NCBI RefSeq assembly: GCF_001629735.1
Contig: NZ_CP015224.1
Location: 2,170,001-2,234,000 of the forward strand
DNA: 64,000 bases
Direction of reading: 5' to 3'
DNA from: Lysinibacillus sphaericus
GTDB lineage: Bacteria; Bacillota; Bacilli; Bacillales_A; Planococcaceae
Shown in pieces: positions 43,349-52,095 of this stretch. The position numbers were made by a program, and so were the translations under genes. Every line of letters begins with the position of its first letter. Position 1 is the first letter of the stretch. Below the pieces are notes generated by a model. It made no database searches and was not told where the DNA came from. It saw only the letters and a list, made by a program, of their open reading frames with translations.

Positions 43349-44978
43349 AATGGCGTATACCCAAAATAGAGTCTGCAATATTGACCGCATGGTCACCAAT
43401 ACGTTCCAGGTTACTTACAATGTCCATATAGACAATCCCAGCCGCCCCACTGCATTCATTCGTATTCAGACGTGCAATATGTTTCTGACGAAGTTTATCC
43501 TCCATATCGTCAATCAAGCTTTCTAGCTCCGTCACCTCTTGAGCTAAACTTAAGCTAGCTGTATCCAAGGCCTCTATACTTTTACGGACAGCCTCAATGG
43601 CTAAACTAAACATGCCAATTAAATCTTGTCGTGCCGATTTACTTAGGGTCACTTCATGATGGTCCTTGTATTGTAAAAGCTCTAAGATATTTTCAAAGTG
43701 ATCACCAATTCGTTCGAAATCTCGTACATTTGTTAATAGTGTATGATGTCTTACTGAGTCTGCACGAGAAAGGGGCTGCTTAGACACCATCACTAAATAA
43801 TCGGTAATTTCATTATCTAAATGATTAAGGCCAGCCTCTAATTGTAAAACTGTAGGAATATGTTCGGCTTCCCCTGATTTCATATAGAGAAATGTTTCTT
43901 CTAAGCCTCGTAAAGCATGTTCACCCATTCGTAATACTTCCTCTTTAGCTTGACCAAGTGCAATTGCTGGGGAGGAATCAATAAAAGATGGATCTAAATG
44001 CTTTGTTGTGACATTGATATGACCATCATGTCCTGGTATCAATTTCGTTACTAATGCTGCCAATCCTGCAATAAATGGAAGTTGAATCATCATATTAAGT
44101 ACATTGAATGAGCCATGGGCAATTGCAATTTGCATACGAGGCTCTAAATGAAATAATTCGCTGACCCATTGAACATAATGCATAAATGGGGTAAAAAAAA
44201 TCATGAAAATAATCGTACCGATCACATTGAAGAGTACATGTGCTGCGGCTGCCCGTTTCGCATAAATAGAAGCGCCCAGTGACGCTAATACCGCCGTAAT
44301 CGTCGTTCCGATGTTTTCTCCAAATAAAATCGGTAAGGCATTGTTCAAACCAATCAAATGCTCAGCATATAAGCCTTGAAGCACACCGACTGTGGCCGTA
44401 GAGCTTTGTACAAGCAAGGTAAAAACGGTACCTAAAAATATACCTAAAATGGGTTGATTACTTAAATGAAGCGTGAGCGATGCAAAATCTGCCAGTTGAT
44501 GTAGTGACTGCATACTTGCACTCATTAGCTCTAGCCCTAAAAATAAGCCACCAAAGCCAAACAAAATTTGACCAATATGTTGGTATGTTGCCCTTTTGAG
44601 GAAAAATAAAAAGCCTGCCCCGATTGCTAACAAGGGATAAAAATAGATACCGATATCAATGCCAATAATAAATGCTGTAATGGTTGTACCAATATTTGCT
44701 CCCATAATTACGCCGATTGCTTGACGTAACGTTAAAAATCCGGCACTCACTAACCCTACAGTGATGACTGTCGTTGCAGAACTTGACTGAATGCAAATGG
44801 TTACAAATATGCCTACTAAGACTCCCATGATCGGGTTAGTTGTAAAGCGATTTAACCATTCACGTAATCGATCATCCGCTGATTTCTGAAGCCCATCACC
44901 CATAAATTTAATGGAAAATAAAAAGACTCCTAACCCACCTAAAAACTGAAAGAGTATGCTTTGCCAATCTATTGTCAA
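43347..44978 (-). CDS. Na/phosphate cotransporter family protein with PhoU-like tail
   Basis: The 543-residue protein has ~8 membrane helices with two inverted repeats carrying the QSSSATT / QSSTAT motifs (ICIQSSSATTVI near 63; LLVQSSTATVGV near 190) that line the NptA/YjbB pathway. Residues ~345-543 form a PhoU-like helical bundle (RVRDFERIGDHFENILEL and NLERIGDHAVNIADS). It should move phosphate with sodium, with the tail sensing phosphate. It is not in an operon with pst. Confidence 0.9.
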   Translation of the reverse strand: MTIDWQSILFQFLGGLGVFLFSIKFMGDGLQKSADDRLREWLNRFTTNPIMGVLVGIFVTICIQSSSATTVITVGLVSAGFLTLRQAIGVIMGANIGTTITAFIIGIDIGIYFYPLLAIGAGFLFFLKRATYQHIGQILFGFGGLFLGLELMSASMQSLHQLADFASLTLHLSNQPILGIFLGTVFTLLVQSSTATVGVLQGLYAEHLIGLNNALPILFGENIGTTITAVLASLGASIYAKRAAAAHVLFNVIGTIIFMIFFTPFMHYVQWVSELFHLEPRMQIAIAHGSFNVLNMMIQLPFIAGLAALVTKLIPGHDGHINVTTKHLDPSFIDSSPAIALGQAKEEVLRMGEHALRGLEETFLYMKSGEAEHIPTVLQLEAGLNHLDNEITDYLVMVSKQPLSRADSVRHHTLLTNVRDFERIGDHFENILELLQYKDHHEVTLSKSARQDLIGMFSLAIEAVRKSIEALDTASLSLAQEVTELESLIDDMEDKLRQKHIARLNTNECSGAAGIVYMDIVSNLERIGDHAVNIADSILGIRH

Positions 44979-45172
44979 TTATTTTCGCTCCAATTCCTAC
45001 GTCTCTACTACTCTAATTCTAATCTTTAATTGATTACAAACAAAAAGTAAAGAAATCCTTTAACTTCTTTACATAATGTTAACATTTTATCATTAAGTGT
45101 CCCTTCATTCATGCTTCTTTCATACCCTATGCTCTTTGAACATGTTAATATATTGATTGGAGGAGATATAGT

Positions 45173-45691
45173 ATGAAACACTCACAGCTATTTATCGATA
45201 GTCTTATTCATCCTAAAAAACTAGCAGCCTATCGTTTACTACCTATCGGAAAAGTTATTCAATATACTTTTCTGCTCATTACCCTTGTAACCGTATTCTC
45301 TTTAGGTAGATTTGCAGCAGGTATGTCTGTTGATACGATTGATATGAATAGTTTAAATGGTTTAACTGAATACATAGATGGCATTAAATGGCTCTTATAT
45401 CCATTCACATTCTTAATGCTTTTTGTCTTTACAACCATGCTGATTTTTGCCCAAATTGCTCTCTATGCTTTAGCCGGTTTATTTATTTTAAAAGTCATGA
45501 AACGTCGTGGTGAATACCGTCATATTTGGCGCACAACAACTTTTGCCATCACGTGGGCAACATTATTGTCGATGCTAGCAGAATATTTACCGATTAACAG
45601 TACAATTATCTCTGTTTTTTCTTTATTACTGACTATTGTTCTATTAATTGTGGCCTTTACAAAATATCCTAAACAACCAATATCAAAATAA
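45173..45691 (+). CDS. yqgB: DUF1189 membrane protein (YqgB-like)
   Basis: The 172-residue protein opens with a soluble SLIHPKKLAAYRLLPIGKVI segment, the mark of DUF1189, then has four membrane helices (~28-50, 78-103, 120-140, 143-163). It has a GGAGGAG site. It fits the YqgB position in B. subtilis. Function is unknown. Confidence 0.82.
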   Translation: MKHSQLFIDSLIHPKKLAAYRLLPIGKVIQYTFLLITLVTVFSLGRFAAGMSVDTIDMNSLNGLTEYIDGIKWLLYPFTFLMLFVFTTMLIFAQIALYALAGLFILKVMKRRGEYRHIWRTTTFAITWATLLSMLAEYLPINSTIISVFSLLLTIVLLIVAFTKYPKQPISK

Positions 45692-45702
45692 TGTGCATGA
45701 AT

Positions 45703-45745
45703 CCCCCCTCTTCTAAATATAGTGTAGAAAAGGAGGGGTTTTTTT
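45703..45745 (+). terminator. Terminator of yqgB that also covers the yqfZ ribosome binding site
   Basis: CCCCTCTTCTA pairs with TAGAAAAGGAGGGG (2-nt bulge, 9-nt loop), followed by TTTTTTT. The 3' arm is the GGAGGGG site of yqfZ and the T-run abuts its TTG start. Confidence 0.75.
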
Positions 45746-46085
45746 GCGGGCATTCATCTTAACAGCTATCATTATTGTCATTGCTTTTGTCGTGAAGGTA
45801 GATTTAACTGAGGGATCGATCCCACTTGCAGCTTTACAAACAAAAAGTACTAATAGCCAATGTGTACAGCAACGTGAGCCAAATTATATCACCGTACAAA
45901 CTATTGAAGGAGATACTATTCATAGTTTATTTGCCTTACACCCTGCAAAAGTTCCCATGACATTCCCAGAACGCTTACAATTATTTTACAACTTAAACCC
46001 ACACTTACAATTACAGGAATTAATTCCTGGTGGAAATATTAAGCTTCCTCTTACGTTTGAATTCGAAAACAAATGTGGAAAATGA
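45744..46085 (+). CDS. yqfZ: YqfZ-like protein with LysM-like segment
   Basis: It starts at TTG 45744, giving 113 residues: an N-terminal membrane/signal helix (~3-19) followed by a secreted part that ends in a LysM-like stretch (TIEGDTIHSLFALHP, then FYNLNPHLQLQELIPGGNIK). LysM domains bind peptidoglycan. Position before ispG is as in B. subtilis yqfZ. Expression may be special because its ribosome binding site lies in a terminator stem. Confidence 0.78.
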   Translation: MRAFILTAIIIVIAFVVKVDLTEGSIPLAALQTKSTNSQCVQQREPNYITVQTIEGDTIHSLFALHPAKVPMTFPERLQLFYNLNPHLQLQELIPGGNIKLPLTFEFENKCGK

Positions 46086-46182
46086 AAAGTTAACGTTTCT
46101 TCCTTGTCCTTATTTTCTTACACTGCTAAAATAAATGACAGTGACGGCTGAAAATAGTGGCCCGAAAAGGAGAGAAAGTTAA

Positions 46183-47298
46183 ATGAGTGAAATTTGTCAC
46201 CGTTCAAATACACGTCCTGTACGTGTCGGTAACTTAACAATTGGTGGTAGTAATGAATTATTCATTCAAAGTATGTGTACAACAAAAACACATGATGTAG
46301 AAGCAACAGTGGCAGAAATTCTTCGACTTGAAGAAGCAGGCTGTCAAATAGTTCGTGTTGCAGTTCCAGATGAGCGTGCTGCAGATGCAATTGCCGAAAT
46401 CAAAAAACGTATCCATATTCCATTAGTAGCTGATATTCATTTTGACTATAGATTAGCATTAAAAGCCATTGAAAATGGTATCGATAAAGTACGTATTAAC
46501 CCTGGTAATATTGGTCGTAAAGAGAAAGTGGAGGCTGTCGTGAATGCAGCTAAAGCAAAAGGTATCCCCATTCGTATTGGGGTAAATGCTGGTTCATTAG
46601 AGCGTCATATTTTAGAAAAATACGGCTATCCTACTGCTGATGGTATGGTTGAATCTGCACTTCACCATATTAAAATTTTAGAAGACTTGGACTTCCACGA
46701 TATTATTGTATCGATGAAGGCATCTGACGTAAATCTTGCCATTGAAGCCTATGAAAAAGCTGCTAAGGCCTTTAATTATCCGCTACATTTAGGTATTACA
46801 GAATCAGGAACACTATTTGCTGGTACTGTAAAATCAGCGGCTGGACTTGGTGCCATCCTATCAAAAGGAATTGGTAACACGTTACGTATTTCACTTTCAG
46901 CAGACCCTGTTGAGGAAATCAAAGTAGCACGTGAACTATTAAAATCTTTTGGTCTAGCTTCTAATATGGCAACACTAATCTCTTGTCCAACATGTGGGCG
47001 CATTGAGATTGATTTAATTTCCATTGCTAATGAAGTAGAAGAATATATTTCTAAATTGAATGTACCTTTAAAAGTAGCGGTGTTAGGCTGTGCGGTAAAC
47101 GGTCCTGGTGAAGCACGTGAAGCGGATATCGGTATTGCGGGTGCGCGTGGTGAAGGCTTGTTATTCATGAAAGGGAAAACTGTTCGTAAAGTTCCTGAAG
47201 AAACAATGGTTGAAGAGTTGAAAAAAGAAATTGATAAATTAGCGGCAGAGATGGAAGAAAAGCGCGCAGCAGAAGAAGTACAAAAAGCGAATGCCTAA
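46183..47298 (+). CDS. ispG: 4-hydroxy-3-methylbut-2-enyl-diphosphate synthase
   Basis: It is the sixth enzyme of the MEP isoprenoid pathway, reducing MEcPP to HMBPP with a 4Fe-4S cluster. The N-terminal TIM-barrel has [12 protein letters not shown] (~28-39) and [10 protein letters not shown] (~85); cluster cysteines lie in SCPTCGR (~267-273) and [11 protein letters not shown] (~305). About 371 residues with a charged Lys/Glu/Ala tail. It starts behind AGGAGAG and is followed by yqfW after 12 nt. Confidence 0.97.
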   Translation: MSEICHRSNTRPVRVGNLTIGGSNELFIQSMCTTKTHDVEATVAEILRLEEAGCQIVRVAVPDERAADAIAEIKKRIHIPLVADIHFDYRLALKAIENGIDKVRINPGNIGRKEKVEAVVNAAKAKGIPIRIGVNAGSLERHILEKYGYPTADGMVESALHHIKILEDLDFHDIIVSMKASDVNLAIEAYEKAAKAFNYPLHLGITESGTLFAGTVKSAAGLGAILSKGIGNTLRISLSADPVEEIKVARELLKSFGLASNMATLISCPTCGRIEIDLISIANEVEEYISKLNVPLKVAVLGCAVNGPGEAREADIGIAGARGEGLLFMKGKTVRKVPEETMVEELKKEIDKLAAEMEEKRAAEEVQKANA

Positions 47299-47310
47299 GG
47301 AGGTACTAGC

Positions 47311-47883
47311 ATGAAAAAGCCCCGCTTTGGTATTGATATTGATGGGACTGTAACATGTCCAAGTACACTCATACCACATATTAATAAACAATATAACGTA
47401 AATATTACGCTTGATGATGTTTGTGAGTATGATTTTTTATCGGCCTTTCCTCACCCTGTAGATCGAAGTGCCTTTAATACATGGTTTAAAGAAAATGAGC
47501 CTTATATGTACGAAGTGTCAGAAGTAGCAAAAGATGCAAAAAATATTCTAACTGCCTGGCAAAATACGTTTGAGCTCTATTATATATCGGCACGAGGCGA
47601 AAATGTAGCAGACATTACGGTAAATTGGTTTGAAAATCAGGCGATTCCTTATGACCATATCGAACTTTTAGGCAGCCATGATAAGTTAGCGGTTGCTAAA
47701 AAGCATCATGTAGATGCTTTCTTTGAGGATAAGCATGATAATGCAGTGATGCTGGCAGAGGAGCTAAAAATACCTGTCGTGTTGTTTGATACGCCCTATA
47801 ACCGTCTTGCTGTTCCTGACAATGTAGTAAGGGTGTATAACTGGCAAGAAGCCAATCAATTCATCACAAATTATTTCAAATAA
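47311..47883 (+). CDS. yqfW: HAD-family nucleotidase (YqfW-like)
   Basis: The HAD motif I is FGIDIDGTVTCP (~6-17) and a late acidic motif is FFEDKHDNAV (~133). The 190-residue length and the small cap match the 5'(3')-deoxyribonucleotidase-like YqfW/YorS family. It would dephosphorylate nucleoside monophosphates, but the substrate is not proven. It is probably co-transcribed with ispG. Confidence 0.88.
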   Translation: MKKPRFGIDIDGTVTCPSTLIPHINKQYNVNITLDDVCEYDFLSAFPHPVDRSAFNTWFKENEPYMYEVSEVAKDAKNILTAWQNTFELYYISARGENVADITVNWFENQAIPYDHIELLGSHDKLAVAKKHHVDAFFEDKHDNAVMLAEELKIPVVLFDTPYNRLAVPDNVVRVYNWQEANQFITNYFK

Positions 47884-47891
47884 AATAAAGG

Positions 47892-47926
47892 AGAGTCGTG
47901 TTCAAATAAAGAACACGACTCTTTTA
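47892..47926 (+). terminator. Terminator of ispG-yqfW
   Basis: GAGTCGTGTTC pairs with GAACACGACTC over 7 nt, followed by TTTTATG. Confidence 0.88.
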
Positions 47927-48006
47927 TGTGCCTCCTACGATTGGCATAGTTTTGAGCAACCGCCGTTCAAACAAGCTTGTTTGACGGTAGGTCTGCTTAT
48001 TTTACT

Positions 48007-48135
48007 CTATACTTCCAAAATTCCCCGTATCCAACGCTCCACAAAGTTTTCAAAGGTAATCCCATAATTATCGTAGACGGCATGATAAACAAAATAAGTT
48101 CCTAAACGATCAAGCATTTCATCATTAATTTTCAT
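48007..48135 (-). CDS. Small hypothetical protein, 42 aa
   Basis: The frame MKINDEMLDRLGTYFVYHAV is soluble and acidic-aromatic. ATG 48135 lies 9 nt after GGGAG and is favoured; a longer frame to 48240 exists but lacks a site. I do not recognise it. Confidence 0.5.
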   Translation of the reverse strand: MKINDEMLDRLGTYFVYHAVYDNYGITFENFVERWIRGILEV

Positions 48136-48324
48136 CACAAACCGCTCCCTTTCTCCTTGGTTTTTACCAAATTTCCATACTTCTATACTTCCCAAATGAC
48201 GAACAATCGAGTGGAGGTCGCATCGTTGCAAAACCGTCACAATCTACCGCTTTCATGCCCTTTCTTCGTATTTTTCTTTTCGATAAGATAGTAGTAACAA
48301 CTTGCTAGACTGGAGGGACTACTT

Positions 48325-48825
48325 GTGAAATGGATGACAAAATTAGCTTGTATGACTTGCATCTGCGCACTACTGACAGGCTGTGGTGGTCGATTATCAG
48401 AAATCAAAGATGCAGCTTCTGGCATCAATACAGCGGCAAACTCCGCGGCTAGTGCAGTTAGTCGAGATGTTCATGCCATACGCGCTATAGACATTAACTA
48501 TAAAGAAACAACTTTTACGGTTAATGACCTATTTAAAACTATTTTACGTGACATACGCTGGGATTATGACCCTGAAAAAAATGAGCTTCATGTGAGAGGC
48601 ACTTGGCAACCCCCACTATTTTCTGATCAACAATGGAATGATGAGTTGAAAGAAAAACTTGCTGAGTCAGGCATTGTATACGTTACATGTAAAATTATTG
48701 ATGATAAAATTGATAGCTCTCAAACTACAATCACAGTTATTTTTAATAATGAAAATCTCCTACAAAAAAATGGAGAAGAAGCACTTCATCACCTATATGA
48801 TACCTATTTAATTTCAACACACTAA
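48325..48825 (+). CDS. Secreted lipoprotein, unknown function
   Basis: It starts at GTG 48325 after GGAGGGA. A lipoprotein signal peptide ends in ALLTGCGG (lipid Cys ~20). The mature ~146 residues have an Ala-rich helix (~28-48) then an alpha/beta part. I do not recognise a family. It is a single gene with its own terminator. Confidence 0.75.
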   Translation: MKWMTKLACMTCICALLTGCGGRLSEIKDAASGINTAANSAASAVSRDVHAIRAIDINYKETTFTVNDLFKTILRDIRWDYDPEKNELHVRGTWQPPLFSDQQWNDELKEKLAESGIVYVTCKIIDDKIDSSQTTITVIFNNENLLQKNGEEALHHLYDTYLISTH

Positions 48826-48831
48826 AAACGT

Positions 48832-48866
48832 TTCTGCCAAGAAGACTGGCAGAAGCTTTTTTTATA
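48832..48866 (+). terminator. Terminator of the lipoprotein gene
   Basis: TTCTGCCA pairs with TGGCAGAA over 7 nt, followed by GCTTTTTTTAT. Confidence 0.85.
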
Positions 48867-48903
48867 ATAAGTCTTACAATTTTGAAATATTAGGTGCTTT
48901 CAT

Positions 48904-48954
48904 TTGAATAAAATAAAACCATCACGTTATAATCAAAGTACAACGTGATGGTTT
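48904..48954 (+). promoter_or_regulatory. MerR-gene promoter inside a perfect 13-bp dyad
   Basis: TTGAAT (48904-48909) and TATAAT (48928-48933) are 18 nt apart. A perfect inverted repeat (AAACCATCACGTT at 48916-48928, AACGTGATGGTTT at 48942-48954) brackets the -10. It fits an operator for autoregulation by the MerR protein that follows. Confidence 0.75.
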
Positions 48955-48966
48955 GGAGGTGTTTGC

Positions 48967-49371
48967 ATTGGGACAGAAAAATTAAAAATTGGCGAGCTTG
49001 CTGAAAAAACTGGCATTACAAAACGAACAATCGATTATTATACAAACATAGGCTTATTGGTTGCAGAACGCTCTGCAACAAATTATCGATACTATGATCC
49101 CGTCATGATTGAACGACTTCAATTCATTGAACAGCGCAAACAACAAGGGCTTTCACTCGTGGAAATCCAACAGGAATTAAACATCACACCCTATGAAGAA
49201 ATCGATGTACAAATGCTTCGTTTGAAAATGCAAGATTTAGAGCATGATGTAGCTTCTCTGCTAGAACAAATGAACAAGCAAGATGATAAAAAAATTGAAA
49301 CCATAAAAAAAAATGTTTCGCCTGAAAGCATTGCATTAATGCAATCCTTACTTTTACTTATTCATAATTAG
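48967..49371 (+). CDS. MerR-family transcriptional regulator, apparent ATT start
   Basis: The 134-residue protein has the N-terminal MerR winged helix (KIGELAEKTGITKRTIDYYT, ~6-25, and NYRYYD, ~42-47) and a C-terminal coiled coil. The family N-terminus is readable only upstream of the first ordinary start codon (TTG 49057, inside the DNA-binding domain). GGAGG at 48955-48959 is followed after 7 nt by ATT (48967), in frame, giving (M)GTEKLKIGEL. No effector-binding domain is present. It is 11 nt from the CNNM gene it probably controls. Confidence 0.82.
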   Translation: MGTEKLKIGELAEKTGITKRTIDYYTNIGLLVAERSATNYRYYDPVMIERLQFIEQRKQQGLSLVEIQQELNITPYEEIDVQMLRLKMQDLEHDVASLLEQMNKQDDKKIETIKKNVSPESIALMQSLLLLIHN

Positions 49372-49382
49372 GAGGTGACGTT

Positions 49383-50744
49383 CTGTTTTTACAGAACGAC
49401 TATTTGGATACCATAATAAACTTATCGATTTTTACCATTTTAATAGCTTTAACAGGTTTTTTCGTGGCAACAGAATTTGCCATTGTAAAGGTTCGTTCCT
49501 CAAGACTTGATCAGCTTATTGCAGAGGGCCATAAAAAAGCCATTGCTGCCAAGCAAGTGGTCAATCATTTAGATGAATATTTATCTGCCTGTCAATTAGG
49601 GATTACAGTAACAGCTCTTGGTATCGGTATGGTTGGTGAAAAAACGTTTGAATTTATGCTGCACCCTCTTTTCGAAATGATCGGTATTTCAGATAAATAT
49701 ATGACCATCTTTACCATTGGTACAGCCTTTGCAATCGCTACATTTTTACATGTCGTTGTCGGTGAATTAGCCCCGAAAACAGCAGCTATTCAAAAAGCAG
49801 AAACAATTACCCTTCTTTTCGCAAAGCCAATCATGTTTTTCTACAAAATCATGTACCCATTCATTTGGTTCTTGAACGGCTCTGCACGCGTTTTGATTGG
49901 TTTATTCGGTATGAAGCCTGCAAGTGAGCATGAGCTTTCCCATACGGAGGAAGAACTACGACTATTACTGTCTGAAAGCTTTAAAAGTGGTGAAATCAAT
50001 AAAACAGAGCTTAAATATGTAAATAACGTCTTTGAGTTTGACGAACGTATTGCTCGTGAAATCATGGTTCCTCGAACAGAAATTGTTGGGATTGAACGAA
50101 ATGACTCGTTTACAACTATCATCCATCATTTTGCCGCTGAAAAATATACACGTTACCCTATTTATGAGGGCGACCGTGACAATATTTTAGGGTTTATCAA
50201 TGCCAAGGAATTGTTTACGCACGGTTTACTTGAACAGCTTACAGATGAGACATTAGTCATCGAAGATTTTATTAATCCAGTTATTCGAGTGATTGAAACA
50301 ATCCCTATTCAAGAATTACTTGTACGAATGCAAAAAGAACGTATTCATATGGCTATTTTAATGGATGAATATGGTGGGACATCTGGTCTGGTAACTGTTG
50401 AAGATATATTAGAAGAGATTGTTGGTGAAATTCGAGATGAATTTGACGATGATGAAATTGCAGATATTCGAAAAATCACAGAAAACCATTATATATTAAA
50501 TGCTAAAATGCTTGTTGAAGATGTTGAAAATCTACTAAATATAACATTAGAATCTGAGGAAGTTGAAACTTTAGGTGGCTGGTTCTTATCTGTGAATAAT
50601 GGCATAAAAGCATCCACTAATATTGAGCTTGCCTCTTATATCTTCAGTATCTATGAACAACAAGGACATCAGATACATTATATCGAGGTTCGACCTCTAC
50701 GAATTAGTGCACCGACACCTGTCATTACAAAGGCACAGCTATAG
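49383..50744 (+). CDS. CNNM/CBS-domain membrane protein (hemolysin C-like family)
   Basis: An N-terminal DUF21/CNNM domain with four membrane helices (~10-190), a CBS pair (~200-330) carrying MVPRTEIVGIE and the acidic EIVGEIRDEFDDDE segment, and a C-terminal CorC_HlyC domain. Members act in magnesium or cobalt efflux and resistance. The start is uncertain: GGAGG lies 7 nt before CTG 49383, whereas TTG 49404 is 28 nt away. I report the CTG-based frame (453 aa); TTG would give 446. Confidence 0.88.
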   Translation: MFLQNDYLDTIINLSIFTILIALTGFFVATEFAIVKVRSSRLDQLIAEGHKKAIAAKQVVNHLDEYLSACQLGITVTALGIGMVGEKTFEFMLHPLFEMIGISDKYMTIFTIGTAFAIATFLHVVVGELAPKTAAIQKAETITLLFAKPIMFFYKIMYPFIWFLNGSARVLIGLFGMKPASEHELSHTEEELRLLLSESFKSGEINKTELKYVNNVFEFDERIAREIMVPRTEIVGIERNDSFTTIIHHFAAEKYTRYPIYEGDRDNILGFINAKELFTHGLLEQLTDETLVIEDFINPVIRVIETIPIQELLVRMQKERIHMAILMDEYGGTSGLVTVEDILEEIVGEIRDEFDDDEIADIRKITENHYILNAKMLVEDVENLLNITLESEEVETLGGWFLSVNNGIKASTNIELASYIFSIYEQQGHQIHYIEVRPLRISAPTPVITKAQL

Positions 50745-50774
50745 CCCTATTATCTTAAAACCATATTTTCTCCA

Positions 50775-50803
50775 TTCCATTATTAGCCATTTCAAGCTAT
50801 AAT
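50775..50803 (+). promoter_or_regulatory. Candidate promoter of the 134-aa gene
   Basis: TTCCAT (50775-50780) and TATAAT (50798-50803) are 17 nt apart, 40 nt before the start. Confidence 0.55.
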
Positions 50804-50843
50804 GAATATAGGAATATGATTCTAGTTTCAGGGGGCTATACAC

Positions 50844-51248
50844 ATGACATTGTTTAAACTATATCATTCAGATGGTATACACATTATTACAGACGTAAAA
50901 AAACATAAAACAAATATTGAATTAAAAACAATTACAGGTGAAGTATTATATATTATCGTCGTAACAGATGAAAACTACACAGTGTACGACGATCGTTTTG
51001 CAGGTGCCTCTAAGCAGTTAAATTCTGTAGAAGCATTTGATATTGATGGCAGTTTCCGTAGCCTAGATTTCGATAATATGCGCGCTTTATTTAAAGAAGC
51101 CTTTACAAAGCTATTACAACAAATCGCTGAGTGCGTCCAAAGTAAAGACGAGCTAGTTGATATTGACACACTCCGCCATAAAGTAAGTGCACAAATAAAA
51201 GGCATCCATTTTCGTGTCATTTCTGATACGAAAAAATATGAAATTTAA
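50844..51248 (+). CDS. Hypothetical cytosolic protein, 134 aa
   Basis: The protein starts at ATG 50844 behind AGGGGGC. It has a beta-rich N-terminal half (~1-60) and a helical C-terminal half (~70-120), with no signal or membrane segment. I do not recognise the family. It has its own promoter and terminator. Confidence 0.7.
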   Translation: MTLFKLYHSDGIHIITDVKKHKTNIELKTITGEVLYIIVVTDENYTVYDDRFAGASKQLNSVEAFDIDGSFRSLDFDNMRALFKEAFTKLLQQIAECVQSKDELVDIDTLRHKVSAQIKGIHFRVISDTKKYEI

Positions 51249-51254
51249 CCTCTC

Positions 51255-51290
51255 ACAGACTGTTTATTTTGGACAGTCTGTTTTCTTTTC
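51255..51290 (+). terminator. Terminator of the 134-aa gene
   Basis: ACAGACTGT pairs with ACAGTCTGT over 8 nt, followed by TTTTCTTTTC. Confidence 0.85.
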
Positions 51291-51376
51291 CCGTTCCTTT
51301 CTAGTGGAAACAAAAACACGCTTCTTGACTTTCATGTATAATGGGACATAACAATCTGAAAAAAGGGGTGTTTAGA

Positions 51377-51826
51377 ATGAATCGTGAACAATTAATCACA
51401 CTCATTTCAGAAAAACTGAAATTAATCCGTACTGAAAGAGCTTTTACTCAGGATCAAATGAGTGACTTACTTGGACTATCCAAAAAAACACTTGTCCAAA
51501 TTGAAAAGGGGCGTATACAGGCTGGATGGACAACTACTGTTGCCGTATGTACTTTGTTTCGTGACAGTACGATTTTGCAGCATGAACTCGGTGGAGATCC
51601 ATTAGAGGTAGTGGATTTAATCGCGAATAATGGAACATTACAGCCTAAAGATAAAACAATGGGTGGATACATATGGTGGAAAAATATACATGAGCAAGGA
51701 GGGTTTCGACTACAACAAAATATCATTAGCCTTCATTTCCGCATTTTAGACAACAATAATTTTCGTTTAATCTCAACATTTGATGAACAAGTAGCAAAAC
51801 AAGCATGGGAAAAGCTACAGATGTAA
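51377..51826 (+). CDS. XRE-family helix-turn-helix regulator, 149 aa
   Basis: The start is ATG 51377 after AGGGGTG. The N-terminal HTH (~20-50: FTQDQMSDLLGLSKKTLVQI) is a clear Cro/C1-type fold, with a dimerisation helix next. The C-terminal half (~95-149) contains a Trp-rich stretch (GGYIWWKNIHEQGGFRLQQN) that is not a known effector domain to me. No partner gene is adjacent. Confidence 0.82.
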   Translation: MNREQLITLISEKLKLIRTERAFTQDQMSDLLGLSKKTLVQIEKGRIQAGWTTTVAVCTLFRDSTILQHELGGDPLEVVDLIANNGTLQPKDKTMGGYIWWKNIHEQGGFRLQQNIISLHFRILDNNNFRLISTFDEQVAKQAWEKLQM

Positions 51827-51855
51827 CTCTACCGCCATCTACTAGACTCTAGCAT

Positions 51856-51900
51856 AACAGTAGAAGCAGCATTCTTGCTTCTGCTGTTAGTTGTTTGTTT
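51856..51900 (+). terminator. Terminator of the XRE gene
   Basis: AACAGTAGAAGCA pairs with TGCTTCTGCTGTT (one wobble) over 7 nt, then a T-rich stretch with Gs. Confidence 0.72.
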
Positions 51901-52095
51901 GCCCTCCTCCCCCTCTCACACCCATACACTATAGACAAATATATAAAGCAAAGAAATGACTTGCCATATGATAGAGAGAATGAATTCTGTGAAATTTCTA
52001 TGAAGGATAGATAGTTGAAGCTAGGAAGGTCGAAATTTGCAGAAATATTTCCTATACTTAATAGTAACAGCTGTGATATTGAAAGGATGGCATAC

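Noticed and set aside
46776..47168. 130-codon minus-strand frame inside ispG
   Set aside because: It is the antisense shadow of the conserved ispG frame.
47963..47987. Near-perfect 25-nt palindrome after yqfW
   Set aside because: It lacks a T-run, so not called a terminator; it could be an operator but no adjacent regulator gene supports that.
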